A stretch of 64,000 nucleotides of DNA from Alnus glutinosa (Eukaryota > Streptophyta > Magnoliopsida > Fagales > Betulaceae): the NCBI RefSeq assembly GCF_958979055.1, contig NC_084896.1:24864501-24928500 (forward strand), written 5' to 3'. Below, in pieces: positions 21,263-32,504 of the stretch (the stretch's first letter is position 1; every line of letters begins with the position of its first letter). The notes under the pieces were generated by a model. It was not told where the DNA came from. It was given only the letters and a program-made list of their open reading frames with translations, and made no database searches. Position numbers and translations under genes: made by a program.

Positions 21263-22414
21263 ATGTCAAACCCGCTTCCACGCGATCTTTGGACTGAAAT
21301 CCTGGTAAGCCTACCCGTGAAATCTCTTTTACGATTCCAATGTGTTTGTAAATCATGGAAATCCTTGATCTCTACTCCTACATTTATTTCCATGCACACC
21401 CAACACAGTGAGAGCGTCCACAATTACACCCACCTTTTACATTATAATAGTTACAGAAACAGCAAGACGCCATACCAATTACTCCATACCGATGGTTCAT
21501 TCAATGAGTCTCAAGAACTTGAATATCCATGCCAAATGAGGTGTGGAGATCATCAATTCGTCCATGATTGCAAGGGATTAATACTCTTTACGACTGTCAA
21601 CGAAGTTGGGCCGGATGACAATCGTTTCGAGCCCCTAACTCTATGGAACCCTGCAATTAGAATGTCTATGACTCTTCCTCGACCTCGCATTAATGATGTT
21701 CCGGAACCCAAATACTGTATTCACGGGTTCGGCTTTGATCAAACAAGTAATGATTACAAGGTGCTGAGAATGTTTTATCATAATTACGCCTCGTCTCGAC
21801 CAACTCAGGCGGAACTTTATAGACTTCGCACAGGCGCTTGGGAGACTTTGATGGTTGCTGAGGATTCTTTTCAGTATTATTTTTCTACAAAAATGCAAGC
21901 TTTCGTGAATGGGGCAAGTCATTGGGTCGTATGGCCTATGGCACCCGGCTCTCGAAAACGAGCGGTTTTGTTGTTTGATATGTTTGATGAGGAATTCCGA
22001 GTGATGAAGCTTCCGGATCATCTTAGCTTAGGCTGGGGTAGGTCTATTGGTCTTGGTGTTTCTGGTGGATTACTTTCTTTAATGGAGAATAACAACCCAT
22101 ACGGTAGTGTTAATTTGAGCTACAGCATTTGGTTGATGAAGGAATATGGCGTGGTAGAGTCGTGGACTAAACAATTTACAATTGATTTAGAGGGTTGGAG
22201 CTATGGGCGCATCTTCCTTTTTAGGAACAATGAAAAGGTTTTAGCTTGGAATCGAAAAAATGAAAGAGAGTCGGAAGAGTCGGTCTTATATGATCCCAAG
22301 ACACATAGATTCATTAAAGTAGGAGGAATTAAAGGCAAGGGTTATCTTCTTGGCAAAAATACTTTCGTTGAAAGTCTTGTTTTACTTGATAAATTAAATC
22401 ATATACAAACGTAA
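21263..22414 (+). CDS. F-box protein, copy D (subfamily 2)
   Basis: Intronless gene for 383 residues, closest to copy B (its partner in the segment duplication). The F-box is at about 4-45. The FBA domain has WNPAIRMSMTLP, GFGFDQTSNDYKVLRMF, YRLRTGAWETL, VLLFDMFDEEFRVMKLP (the usual MCDEEL is changed) and SWTKQFTIDL. It ends early, at LLDKLNHIQT. A small deletion removed the bases encoding the CQTCLRK tail and brought TAA into frame, and the rest of the old tail lies untranslated behind it. The promoter module is complete. A predicted SCF substrate receptor; the target is unknown. Confidence 0.9.
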   Translation: MSNPLPRDLWTEILVSLPVKSLLRFQCVCKSWKSLISTPTFISMHTQHSESVHNYTHLLHYNSYRNSKTPYQLLHTDGSFNESQELEYPCQMRCGDHQFVHDCKGLILFTTVNEVGPDDNRFEPLTLWNPAIRMSMTLPRPRINDVPEPKYCIHGFGFDQTSNDYKVLRMFYHNYASSRPTQAELYRLRTGAWETLMVAEDSFQYYFSTKMQAFVNGASHWVVWPMAPGSRKRAVLLFDMFDEEFRVMKLPDHLSLGWGRSIGLGVSGGLLSLMENNNPYGSVNLSYSIWLMKEYGVVESWTKQFTIDLEGWSYGRIFLFRNNEKVLAWNRKNERESEESVLYDPKTHRFIKVGGIKGKGYLLGKNTFVESLVLLDKLNHIQT

Positions 22415-23060
22415 GGGAAAGCCAGTGGTGCGACTCAAAAAAAAGAAAAGAAAAGAAGAGAAAGACATGCATGCATGCGCTTGGAGAGAAGGCTAAGCAA
22501 AGCACAAGATGTTAATTTGAGCTGCATCAATATTTGGTTGATCGAAGACATACACAAGAGAAGGCTACGAAGAAAATCTGAAGAAATAACGTTTGCAGGT
22601 ATAGTGCTCTTTTTAGGATGGTTTGGGATTTATGTCGAGGAAAAATGTTTTGTTTGTATTATTTTTAGTTAGAGCTTCCAAAAATTATCCAAAAATAATC
22701 TAAATGTATCTCTTTTCATTGAAAACTTTCTATAAATCTAAAAAGCAGCAGAAACTATTCAATTAGCTCCATGATCACTTCCTAGCACACAAATCCATCC
22801 CTACAAACAATGGATTGCTTTATTTGAGATTCCGATATAATGTTGGGTGCAAAAGCATTTTTCAATTGTGTTCTGTTCTTCCCATTTGGACGGAACAAGG
22901 AATTTCATATTCTCATTCAAAAATGAAGATTTGAATCCTTGGCCTCTTCTAAGCAAAGTGATGGGCACAATCCAAAGTATGCCTTCCTTTTGAATTGAAA
23001 CACTGGTGGGTATAACATTTAAAAAGTATAAGTGAGGTTCAGTAAATTTACACCATTCCA
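22415..23060 (+). repeat. 3' flank of copy D
   Basis: Homologous to the flank of copy B, including the duplicated internal coding piece at about 22506-22542 and the block from aattatccaaaaataatcta to ggacggaacaaggaatttc. A minus-strand frame of 86 codons (23061-22801) is interrupted in the sister copies, so I leave it out. Confidence 0.6.
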
Positions 23061-23504
23061 AGACTAATGATTGTTCAATGCACCATATATTTCAATTTTT
23101 TTTGTCACCACCAAAGAGTCAAGTCTAAATAAAACTGTTCAAGCAAAATCTCAACCAGAACATATATTTAATATGACATCCAAAAAGATTCAAGTTCCAA
23201 ACAGTAAAATGCAGAATTCAAGAGGGGAAGAAAAAGAAAGAAGACTCTCCAGGATCTCCTTGAAAGATCTAACCTAGCAATCAAATTATTTGGTTACATA
23301 TAAGTTGAAACGACGAAATTCAGACCATCAAAACTTAGATTTAATAAATATCAGGAGTCCCTCGTTGTAAAAGCTTAATCCAGTCCTAATTCCAGAAACA
23401 CAATAAAAGTTATATTGAAGAGCTATGAAATTAGCAAAAATGTAGACAAATTAAAATCTCAAATAGCTCAAGGAGAAAATTTCAGTCATATAGACAGATA
23501 TAGT

Positions 23505-23607
23505 ACCAAACAACCCCACCTTGATTGTTATGACACTCTATAATATTTCCTCTGTTACTAATAGCTGCAACAGCATGACCATGGAGCTCACTAGCTCATT
23601 CTAGCTG
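23505..23607 (-). other. Possible exon fragment, copy 2 of 3
   Basis: The same acceptor-like site and SELHGHAVAAISNRG frame as at 12790-12903. An insertion of a few bases near gctcactagctcattc disturbs the frame at its start. Confidence 0.25.
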
Positions 23608-23609
23608 CC

Positions 23610-24480
23610 ACCTGTCAACAAAAGTCAATGTACTTTCATTCCTTACACAAGGAATATTATATATAAAGAGGCACAGAAAGACCATAAATTATCTTTTAAT
23701 CGACCAAACTACCTCTGGAAACGAAGACAACTTCCTGGGACAGAATACTTTGCCATTATACAGCAATGGCCAAAACCCAACTTTGAATATTGCAGCATAT
23801 CTTTTCCAATAATAACATTATATAAGCATTATAAAAGAAGTGAATTATAATGCAACTCACATGACAAAATCCAACTATTTATAATTAATTTGAAGACATC
23901 TAAAGGGGGACAGCATGTGAGGCAAAAAGAAAACCAAGCAAGCATTGAATACAGGCACCTCTAATTTTGTCTACTATATAAAATATTAATCTAAAAAAGC
24001 AATACCATCAGATCAATAACAAGAATTCTCACTAACATAAAGCAATAAGTTCTGGAGAAATTAACATAAAGAAAGAGTTTTGACCTTCATATTGTTTTCC
24101 AAAACTGTGAACTGCTGCCAAAGATCAAGCTTATCTTTGTATAGGTGATTTAAGATAATTAGGAAAATCCTAGATGGTTGCAGAATCTATTGAATTTCTT
24201 GAGATCAGTATATGTAAATTTTTTACTGAGTGGTGATAAGATGAATCAACCTTGGGAACTTGAGGTTGATGTATTTCATTGATTCAGAGGTCTTCTATAT
24301 GGCTAATACATGTTACTGAGCCTAATCCTACTTGTTTTCTGCTGAAGCGAAGATATCTCAAGCTCACATCCAAAGAGAGACAAAGTGAAGTAGGAATATC
24401 AGAGGTAAAACTATTCAATTTAAATAAAAAAATTAAATCTATGTCGCAATTAAAACACATGGAAAGATGTTAGTCGATCA
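23610..24480. repeat. End of segment 2 and dispersed repeat
   Basis: Matches 12905-13025 at first, then carries a block around cagaggtcttctatatggc and aagcgaagatatc that recurs near 37760-37990 and 44450-44700. I see no gene. Confidence 0.45.
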
Positions 24481-24854
24481 AAACGCATGATCAAACAAGA
24501 AATGCTACATCTGTCTTCATAACTAATCCAACTCGTAAGGCTGAATTTCCGTAGTTTTAATTCGTATCTCTTAATTGCTTATAGCTAAAAACGAAAAATG
24601 TTACTTTTGTCCAAAATCTTTTTATAAAATTGACGAAATCACATCAACCTAATAAGAAGTTGAAACGTGGTCATATGTCTTACAAAAAATTAAAAAACTC
24701 ATTAAAATTTGAAAAAACCATAAATATATATGTGCTATCGATCGATCGATGCAATAAGAAGCAATGAATATATTAAGAAAACTTGAGATATGTTGAAGTG
24801 CCACACTCTTAACCCCTTAATTTAAAAAAGTGACAGGAACAACCTGCGGCCGGC

Positions 24855-25136
24855 GTGAATTCGTTTTCCTTCTCGCTTCTATCACATACGTGGTCGCGGT
24901 CCCACCCCCTCTTTACTTTTCCCATTAGGTTTGGGGTTTTGCTTTTAACCGACTTAATTAAAAGCTTCTATATATCTAAAAAGAAAATAAATAAAGTAAA
25001 GAAAACCTGGGTTTTTCTTGGGGTTTGGGTTTGCCGCACAAATTGCGTTTGGGTTTTAAGGTTTTTCTTTCTTCTTCCTCCGGAGCTCGATCTTTCGTCT
25101 TCTCCAAGCCGCGAAGAGGAGAAATTCATAGAGATC
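24855..25136 (+). promoter_or_regulatory. Promoter and leader of copy E
   Basis: Subfamily 2 module with an ABRE-like core ACGTGG at 24888-24893, cccattaggtttgggg, DRE core ACCGAC at 24948-24953, and a TATA candidate (TATATATC) at about 24969. The leader gggtttgccgcacaaattgc follows. Confidence 0.55.
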
Positions 25137-26349
25137 ATGTCTAACCGGCTTCCACGTGATCTTTGGACTGAAATCCTGGTAAGCCTACCCGTGAAATCTA
25201 TTTTACGATTCCAATGTGTTTGTAAATCATGGAAATCCTTGATCTCTACTCCTACGTTAATTTATTTCCGTGCACACCCAACGTACACAGTGAGAGCACC
25301 GGCAATTACGCTCACATATTACGTTGGCATAGATATAAAGACATACCGACGCCATACCGATTACTCCATATCGATCGTTCATTCAATGAGTCTCAAGAAC
25401 TTGAATATCCATGCCAAATGAGACGTCCTGGCGGAGTCGTCCATGATTGCAAGGGCTGGATGACAATCGTTTCGATCTTCTAACTCTATGGAACCCTGCA
25501 ATTAGAATGTCTATGACTCTTCCTCAACCTCGCATTGATGTACCGGGGAACAAATACTGTATTTACGGGTTCGGCTTTGATCATACAAGTAATGATTACA
25601 AGGTGCTGAGGATGGTCCATGTTTATTATGCCGTGTCTCCACCTCAGGCGGAACTTTATAAACTTCGCACAGGCACTTGGGAGACTCTTACGGGTGCTGA
25701 CAATTTTGGTAAGTATTCTGTACCTGCAAATATGCAGGCTTTCTTGAATGGGGCGAGTCACTGGCTTGTACTTCATATATTGGCATCCGGCTCCCGTAAA
25801 CGAGGGATTGTGTTGTTTGATATGTGTGATGAGCAACTCCGAGTGATGAAGCTTCCGGATAATATTCGTTTAAGCTGCAGGGTTAAGGCTCGTCTTGGTG
25901 TTTCTGGTGGATTGCTTTCTTTCATGGAGTATAACTACGAACGACAAGATGTTAATTTGAGCTGCAGCATTTGGTTGATGAAAGAATATGGCGTGGCAGA
26001 GTCGTGGACTAAACAGTTTACAATTGATTTAAAGGCCGGTTGGCGCTTTGGGGAGATCTTCTGTTTCAGGAACAACGAAAAGATTTTGGCTTGGAATCGG
26101 AAAAATGGAAAAGAGTCGGTCTTATTCTTATATGATCCCAAGACTCATAGATTCATTAATATAGAAGGCCCAGGAATTAATGCTAAGGATTATCTTCGCA
26201 GCAATAGTACTTTGGTCGAAAGTCTTGTTTTACTCGATAAAGAAAATTCTATGCAGATGTGCCAGACTTGTTTAAGGAAGTGCCAGTTGTGCGACTCAAA
26301 GAAAGGAAAGAAAAGAAGACGAAGACATGCACGCGCGAGAGAAGGCTAA
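25137..26349 (+). pseudogene. F-box gene, copy E (subfamily 2), frameshifted
   Basis: The start and F-box are intact (MSNRLPRDLW...CVCKSWKSLIST). Two 4-base insertions then follow compared with F (one in the ACGTTAATTT stretch near 25255, one adding GTAC near 25283), and the frame moves by two. At about 25456 a 34-base deletion between two GGG triplets moves it again, so the gene runs through three frames. The FBA part (25447-26349) is otherwise clean: WNPAIRMSMTLP, GFGFDHTSNDYKVLRMV, SWTKQFTIDL and the tail CQTCLRKCQLCDSKKGKKRR. The last part is nearly identical to H over the middle of the FBA domain. As it stands, only a 94-residue F-box-bearing protein would be made. Confidence 0.85.
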
Positions 26350-26420
26350 CCAAAGCACAAGAGAATAACTAAGAAGAAAAGGTTAGAAACATGATATCTC
26401 TTATTTATCACTTTATGAAA

Positions 26421-26925
26421 TTATTTTTTTGAAAAAACTTTACTTATAATCTCTTATCTTTCATCACTTTTGAAAAAATGTATTCAAACTTTAAGAAGTG
26501 TCAATTTAGAGCATACATCTTTCAATTCTTTTCAATTTCAATCTTCCGTTTGAATTTTTTGTTAAATCTTATCAAAATTTTCAAAATACCGAAGTATTTA
26601 TTTTTTTTTTCAAAAAAAATTATAAAATTTTTCAAATATTCGTGCATTGGTATTTATGCAAATTTTGTTAAATTCCTAATCAACATGCTAAATCTTAGCA
26701 ATTTTTTTCTTTTTTTTTTTTTCCAAAAAAAATAAATGGTATTTTAAAATTTTTGATAGGACTTAACGGAAAATTCTATCGGATAATTGAAATTAAATAA
26801 AAAAAAAAATGAAAGATGAATACTCTATATTGACACTTTTTAAAGTTTGAATTCATTTTTAAAAAAAAAAAAATGATGAAAAATTAAGATTTGTAAGTGA
26901 AATTCTCTTCTTCTTTTTTTTTTTT
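26421..26925. mobile_element. MITE-alpha after copy E
   Basis: An inverted-repeat element of about 500 bp, starting some 70 bases after the stop codon. Both ends carry the order ttacttataa, tttcatca, ttcaaactttaa and agtgtcaat in inverse sense, and the middle has paired taacggaaaattctat and attttttgttaaatc words. It has no coding capacity. The empty site (gaaattctttttaattacc) is seen at positions 20-50 and after A and C. Confidence 0.6.
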
Positions 26926-27127
26926 TTTAATCAAATCTAAAGCAATAACTTATCATTGTCTTGTTGCTTATTGGTTTTTTGAAGTTCATATAATTTTCCT
27001 ATTGCTTGAGCACGAGTTTTCATATCAATTGTTAACATTAATATGCAATTTTTGTACGTAATAAACTCTTTCTAGCTATTTGACTATTCTGTGTGGCCAG
27101 CTAGATAAAGTATATATATAAATAATT

Positions 27128-27598
27128 TTGAGAAAACTTAACTTACCAAATCTGATTTTTTATTACTTTAGCAATCATATACTTTAACGGGTTACTACTT
27201 TTTGCAATGTCAACTCTCCGGTTGATTTCAGCTTTAAATCATAACAGAGCAAGTGAAATCTCCGGCATACCCCCTTTTTTTTAATCAAAAAAAATAGCTC
27301 AGTGGGTCACTAGTGACCCGTTGTGGGTCTGCTTATTTTTGTGAGGTTAAGAGGTTTTTTTAAAAAAAATAATAAAAATAAAAAAATTGTTAAATCGATG
27401 TATTTTGGTAATTTTATAAACATCGATCATAGTGGTATTATGGGGATTTCATACATCAATTGTTAGATTTAAGGCTGAATTTGGACAGGAGCGTTGACAT
27501 TGCAAACTTTTGAAAGATGGTGACTAACGTTTTAAAGTTTAAGGATATGATTGCATAAATTATAAAGGATTAGATGTAGTAAGTAAACTTTGCCTAAT
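27128..27598. mobile_element. MITE-beta after copy E
   Basis: An inverted-repeat element of about 470 bp. The left end runs from aacttaacttaccaaatc through acgggttac and tgcaatgtcaac; the right end mirrors it. The core holds a gtgggtcactagtgaccc palindrome. Copies follow F, G, H and I, and one lies at 645-1090. Confidence 0.6.
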
Positions 27599-27599
27599 A

Positions 27600-29500
27600 A
27601 TTTTAATTTATACCCATTTGTGTATAACAACTATAATTAACAAATTCAATTCCTTGAGTGGTGAATAAATTGTAACAATAACCTCTTCAAATTTCATGTT
27701 GGCTACATTTTCAGGCTTTCCACTACAAAGGGTGACTGACAATTAACAAATATGAAAGGAAGATGAACAGATGGAAGAGCAAGAACAACAATATGTATTT
27801 ACTTTTCATTGCTTTAGTTTACTTGATTACCTTCTTTATTTTGATAAGATAATATTGAAGTGTTCGCTTATTTTATGAAAGATGCATTTACTGTGTCAAA
27901 CATTTTTAATATTTATTCCTTCATTCATGTATTAGAAATTTATTTCATTAAACCTTTTTTTTCCAAATATAAGATGCAATACATCACAATGGGATGATTG
28001 TGAGTTCTTCACTTCTTTGGAGAAGAAGAGGAAGGGCATTTAGCTACAAGTGACTTTTTCTCTTATTCTGGTTTAAGAAAGTTGATTGTTTGGCTGCACA
28101 TGTTGGGGTATTTTATTGTGAGAATAGGCTATCTTAATTTCAGATTCAGAATAGTATAATTTTAATTTAGTATTTGGTTAAGGTTTGGTGCGTATAATCC
28201 ACCTTTGTTACTCTTTGTTTTTATGCAAACATCAATTTCTTATAAATCTGATCGGACCAAATAAAGATCAAGATCACACGTGTTAATTAAAAAATTATGT
28301 ACTTTCAAATGTTAATTAATGAATGCAAAACAGTTGTATAAACGAAATCTCAAACCAATTTCAAGAAAATTGTTGTCCCTTAATGCTCCATGATAAGGCA
28401 CTGATATAAATTAACATGTCATAATTTTGGGAATCTTTTTAGAGCAGTTCCTTCGATATTAGAGCTTCTATGACTCTCAGAACTCGTAGCCTATCGTCCA
28501 GGCCGATAGAATTTTCGATCGAGAGAGACAATATTAGACAGAGATTGAGAGAAGGACCTATTCATTAAAAATAAATAAAATGCAATTGGAAATCACATAT
28601 GCAATTGAATACAAAACCATAAAAACAACTACTTAATTTCTTTTTGAAGAGAAGTCCGTGGCGGACAAGTAACAAAAACATAAAAGTATAGTAAAAAAAT
28701 TGAAGGATACAATTTGAAAGAGAAGTTAATTACTTTTTCAGTTTTGGCTTTTCTATTTGCTAGTTCAATTTTGCGCCGCTCTTTTTATTTAGAAAATTCA
28801 CTTTAAAAATAAATAAATAAAAATTAATGCCAAGGAAGCAAGCAGGCCTTATGTTCCTCTATCAATGAAAAAATAAAAAATAAAAAATTACACACGATTA
28901 TAAGGGAAATATATATTAAAAGCAAAAAGAAACTTCAACAATATATACCTCATTAGAATCAAAGATAAGTCCATTCATCAAAAGGCAGCAGTACTGCACC
29001 TAGCTTAGCAACACCAAGCTTAAAAACAAACATGCATGGAGGTCTCTTGTGACTCTTAATTAAAGGTTTGCTCCCTCTCCAGCTTTAGTAATTTATCTTG
29101 AGGTGGAGATTTTACCTTTGGTCTGCAGAATCAGAATGACCCATATGTAGGAATGCTTAAGGATAGCAGTAGAAAATGAAAAGAAATCATTAATTACACA
29201 TTGGCCTACACATGGCATACAAGTTGTGGCATACACATTGGCATACAAGTTATGGCAATCAACTACCAAACAGATTGGACACCAGAAAAAATGTCTAGAA
29301 AGCATAGATCACAGTAAAAAAATTACCTAAATTTACTGTATAGTATCTGTTTTATGTGGCTAGTGTACTCAAATTTACTGCACCGGATCAAGATGGAACT
29401 TAAAAGTAAATAAAGAAATAAAGAAAATTAATGGATGTATTCCATTCTCTGAGTTAGAATGTTACCAGATATTAATAGTAACAATAATAGAGATAACATC
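27600..29500. repeat. Long 3' module of the E-type unit and spacer
   Basis: This is the conserved unit spacer (ttatacccatttgtgtata, gatgaacagatggaagagc, ttgggaatctttttagagc, cctatcgtccaggccgatag) that repeats after F, G, H and I. No gene is seen. The last 500 bases are single-copy in this window. Confidence 0.55.
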
Positions 29501-29512
29501 ACAAAAAGATAT

Positions 29513-29657
29513 CGAATTATACAACGTTTTGAGATAATGGTATTAAACTACCAAACGTTTTAAACAGAGGTATCTATGTTTCCAAACGTCTCACTTAAGG
29601 GTACTCTGTTAGGATTTGCTCTTAAATTCTACCAAAATTTCTAAAATACCCCTTTTT

Positions 29658-29718
<61 letters not shown>

Positions 29719-29953
29719 TCAAAGATTCAAGCATTGGTATTTTTGCAAATTCCGTTAAATTCTGACCAAACCTAAATCCTAGCATTTTTTTTCCTAAAAA
29801 AGAGATGGGTGTTTTGGGTATTCCATTAAGATTATGATTTAATAGCAAATCTTAACAGAAAACTCATAAGTGAGACGTTTGGAAATATGAATACCCCAGT
29901 TTGAGACGTTTGCTAGTTTAATATTCTTATCTCAAAACAACGTATAATTTGAT
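29513..29953. mobile_element. MITE-delta with 120-bp inverted repeats and an AT microsatellite
   Basis: The ends mirror each other over about 120 bases, with aattatacaacgttttgaga on the left against the inverse of tctcaaaacaacgtataatt on the right, and the word ccaaacgtctcactta on both arms. The interior carries (AT)n at 29660-29712 and words shared with MITE-alpha (cgttaaattctgacc), so the two are probably related. No coding capacity. Confidence 0.7.
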
Positions 29954-30454
29954 TTTTTTTTTTTTTTTATGAAGATATCCCAACAACAATACCTTCAACA
30001 ATAGCTCTAAAAGACTACGTACACAAATGACAAAACAACAAAGACAAAGCCCAAAAAAAAAAAAACGATTTCAAACTTTTAATCCACAAATCAAAGATCC
30101 AGATCTAAGACCATCTGATTGTGTCCTGTCAACAATTATGAAGTTGCTAAACATGTGGTAGGAAGCACATATAATAACATGAAAAAAAATATACAATTAA
30201 GTCTCCTAAACTATTAAATTTTCTCTGGATAGCCCTTTAAACTATTAAGACTTGCACTCTGACCTCCCAAAGTACCAAAACTTTTGAAAAATGCCTCTTT
30301 TGGTGAAATATTATAATACCTCTGCCATGTGTCATTTTTTAATTAAAAAATTATATAAATTTTTTTTACAAAAATTCAAAAAAAATTACAAAAAAAAAAA
30401 TTTGAAAAAAATTGAAACTAAAACTATTATTTTTATTTAAATGAAATATTGCAA

Positions 30455-30990
30455 TTGACCGGATGATGTATTGCTTCTTTCTAACATCGTCATTGGGCAC
30501 GATGCACGCCTACAACTCGGCGAACTCGTCCCCGCCTCTCCGAATGCAAACATGGCTAATTTTCTATCATTTGATATCTATGATATTGATCGATCTTTCG
30601 AAGGTTATGAATAATTCCAATTTTAATTTTGTTTTGTTACAAACAACGAGCAAGTTTATCATCGTTGTGGAAAACCTCGAGCAGTTTCTGACGGAGAAAT
30701 CAACGGCCGTGAGATTGTTCGTTTATGTTCATATCCATTTTCCTCTCTGTGATTTTTTGGAATTCAAAACGTTGGCCAATAGTTACCTGGAGGTCAAGGA
30801 TCACAAGATTTTCACTCAGGTAGAGGATATTTTACAGAGCGGGGCGAGCTTGAGCTCGGTCGAGATCAGCAAGCTAATGATTGCGAATCGAAACTCACCA
30901 AGTTGGGCTATAAAATCGGTCATCACGGCGTTGCAAACAGACAATGACTGGAGGGGTGTCGGAAAAAATCGGGTTGCAGTTGAAAAATAA
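30455..30990 (+). pseudogene. AAA-ATPase gene fragment (At2g46620 / BCS1-like type)
   Basis: The frame shows DLSKVMNNSNFNFVLLQTTS, KFIIVVENLEQFLTEKSTAV, then VHIHFPLCDFLEFKTLANSY, LEVKDHKIFTQVEDI and IANRNSPSWAIKSVITALQT. This is the AAA core and C-terminal part of plant intronless AATP1-like ATPases. The Walker B core IIVIEDLD is altered to IIVVENLE. The stretch that should hold the sensor and RPGR arginine finger, between STAV and VHIHFPL, is deleted, so it cannot be an active ATPase. Just upstream, MANFLSFDIYDID appears in another frame, so there is at least one frameshift. The Walker A region is missing. It is a broken host gene piece set between AT-rich inverted arms. Confidence 0.75.
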
Positions 30991-31130
30991 CGCCACCCCA
31001 TACACATATTTTTTTAAAACAATAAAAATAAGAAATAAAATTTTAGTTTATTTATTTTTAAAAAAAAATTAATTTTTGGATTTTTTTGGATTTTTTTGAA
31101 TTTTTTTGAATTTTTTTAATTGATGATTCC

Positions 31131-31235
31131 AATTTAGAAATTATGGAATCGTCCATCAGTCCATGAGTGCAAGGGATTATTACTTGTAAAAACTGACATC
31201 GAGCTCCTACCTTTATGGAACCAGAAAAAACTCTT
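31131..31235 (+). pseudogene. F-box gene relic with 3' flank
   Basis: Nearly identical to 17815-17910 (caatttagaaattatggaat, gagtgcaagggattattac). It is followed by the same flank module (31220-31440) and MITE-gamma. The block from here to F is therefore a copy of the part of segment 1/2 that lies before MITE-gamma. Confidence 0.6.
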
Positions 31236-31481
31236 CTATTAGCACACAAAGCTAGCCATCTCTACAATGGATTGCTTTATTTGAGATTCCAATATAATGT
31301 TGAGTGCAAAAGTATTTTTCTATTATGGTCTGTTCTTCCCATCTGGACGGAGCAAGGAATTTCATATTCTCATTCAAAAATGAAGATTTGAATCCTTGGC
31401 CTCTTCTAACCAAAATTGTGAGCACAATCCAAAGTGAGGAGAAATAAGAATGTAGAAGACCGATCAGTTTTTCTTTTTAGA

Positions 31482-32066
31482 AACTTTACAAAACCTTTGA
31501 CAACTTCCACTCGACTTGAAACTAACCTCATAAAGTTTAAATACTCTCAATTTCATCTTTCAATCTTTGAATTTGTTGCAATATCCTCATTGGTTAGGCT
31601 AGGGTTTGGCATTAAATCATATGGCAAAAATGAAAAAATGACCTTTATTCCCAAATTAATAATTTATCATTAATTTCAAATTAAAAATTAAATAAAACTT
31701 TTTTTAAGAAAAAAATGAGACCCACACTGACCCAACGTGGGTCACGCCATGACTGACCCATGATTGGGTCACCTTTTGACCCTACTCGAGTCATTCTAGA
31801 CCAAACGCAGGTCATGGGTGACCCCGTTGTGGGTTTGGAGACCCACAGGTTATTTTTAGTTTTTATTTATTTTTATTAAATGGAAAAAAAAAATGTGAGG
31901 GTATTTTGTCATTTTCAAGGGTGCCTTTAGAATTAAACAAAAAATTCTAACGGATGAGGGATATTGCTACAAATTTAAAGATTGGGGGATGAAATTGTAA
32001 ATTTTTGAATTTTGAGGGGATAGTTTCAATTCAAGTAGAATTTCAGGAAGGTTTTGTGAATTTGTA
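31482..32066. mobile_element. MITE-gamma, copy 3
   Basis: The same long inverted-repeat element as at 7899-8456 and 18176-18690; the core holds gacccaacgtgggtc palindromes. Confidence 0.6.
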
Positions 32067-32219
32067 AATTTTTTTTTTCCTCCGTGTCAACTCCCTCAGT
32101 ACAAAAAATTTTCTTATTAGCATCGACCTTGAGTGGACGCTAAAAGTACAAAAGCCAACGCTAATAGGTCGCCCCAAAAACCCCAACGCTAATGATCAAG
32201 TAATTAACCTCTTAATCAA

Positions 32220-32504
32220 AAAATAATGGTTGAAATTTGAAGCAAAATCAAGTAATTAAGGACACGAACCTTCATGCATGCGGCGTGAATTCGTTTTCCC
32301 TCTTTACTTTTTCCATTAGGTTTGGGCTTTTGGTTTTAACCGACTTAAAAGCATCTATATATAAACCAAATAAAGAAAACCAGAACCTGGTTTTTTCTTT
32401 GGGTTTTGGTTTTCCGCACAAATTGCCTTTGGGTTTTTCTAGCTTTCTTCTTGCTCCTGGGTTCGTCTTCTCCAAGCCGCAAAGGGGAGAAATTCACAGA
32501 GATC
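32220..32504 (+). promoter_or_regulatory. Promoter and leader of copy F
   Basis: Subfamily 2 module without the ABRE-like word: ttccattaggtttgggc, ACCGAC at 32339-32344, TATATATAAA at about 32355-32364, and the leader ccgcacaaattgcctttggg. Near 32215-32225 the string taacctcttaatc is the intact target of the element inserted before D. Confidence 0.6.

Noticed and set aside
22801-23061. Minus-strand frame of 86 codons in the D flank
   Set aside because: The four related blocks (7560, 11810, 17920, 31220) do not keep the frame open.
32406-32504. In-frame N-terminal extension of copy F with a hydrophobic stretch (signal-peptide-like)
   Set aside because: It has no ATG, and the same leader bases occur in other frames in the sister genes, so it is untranslated leader.
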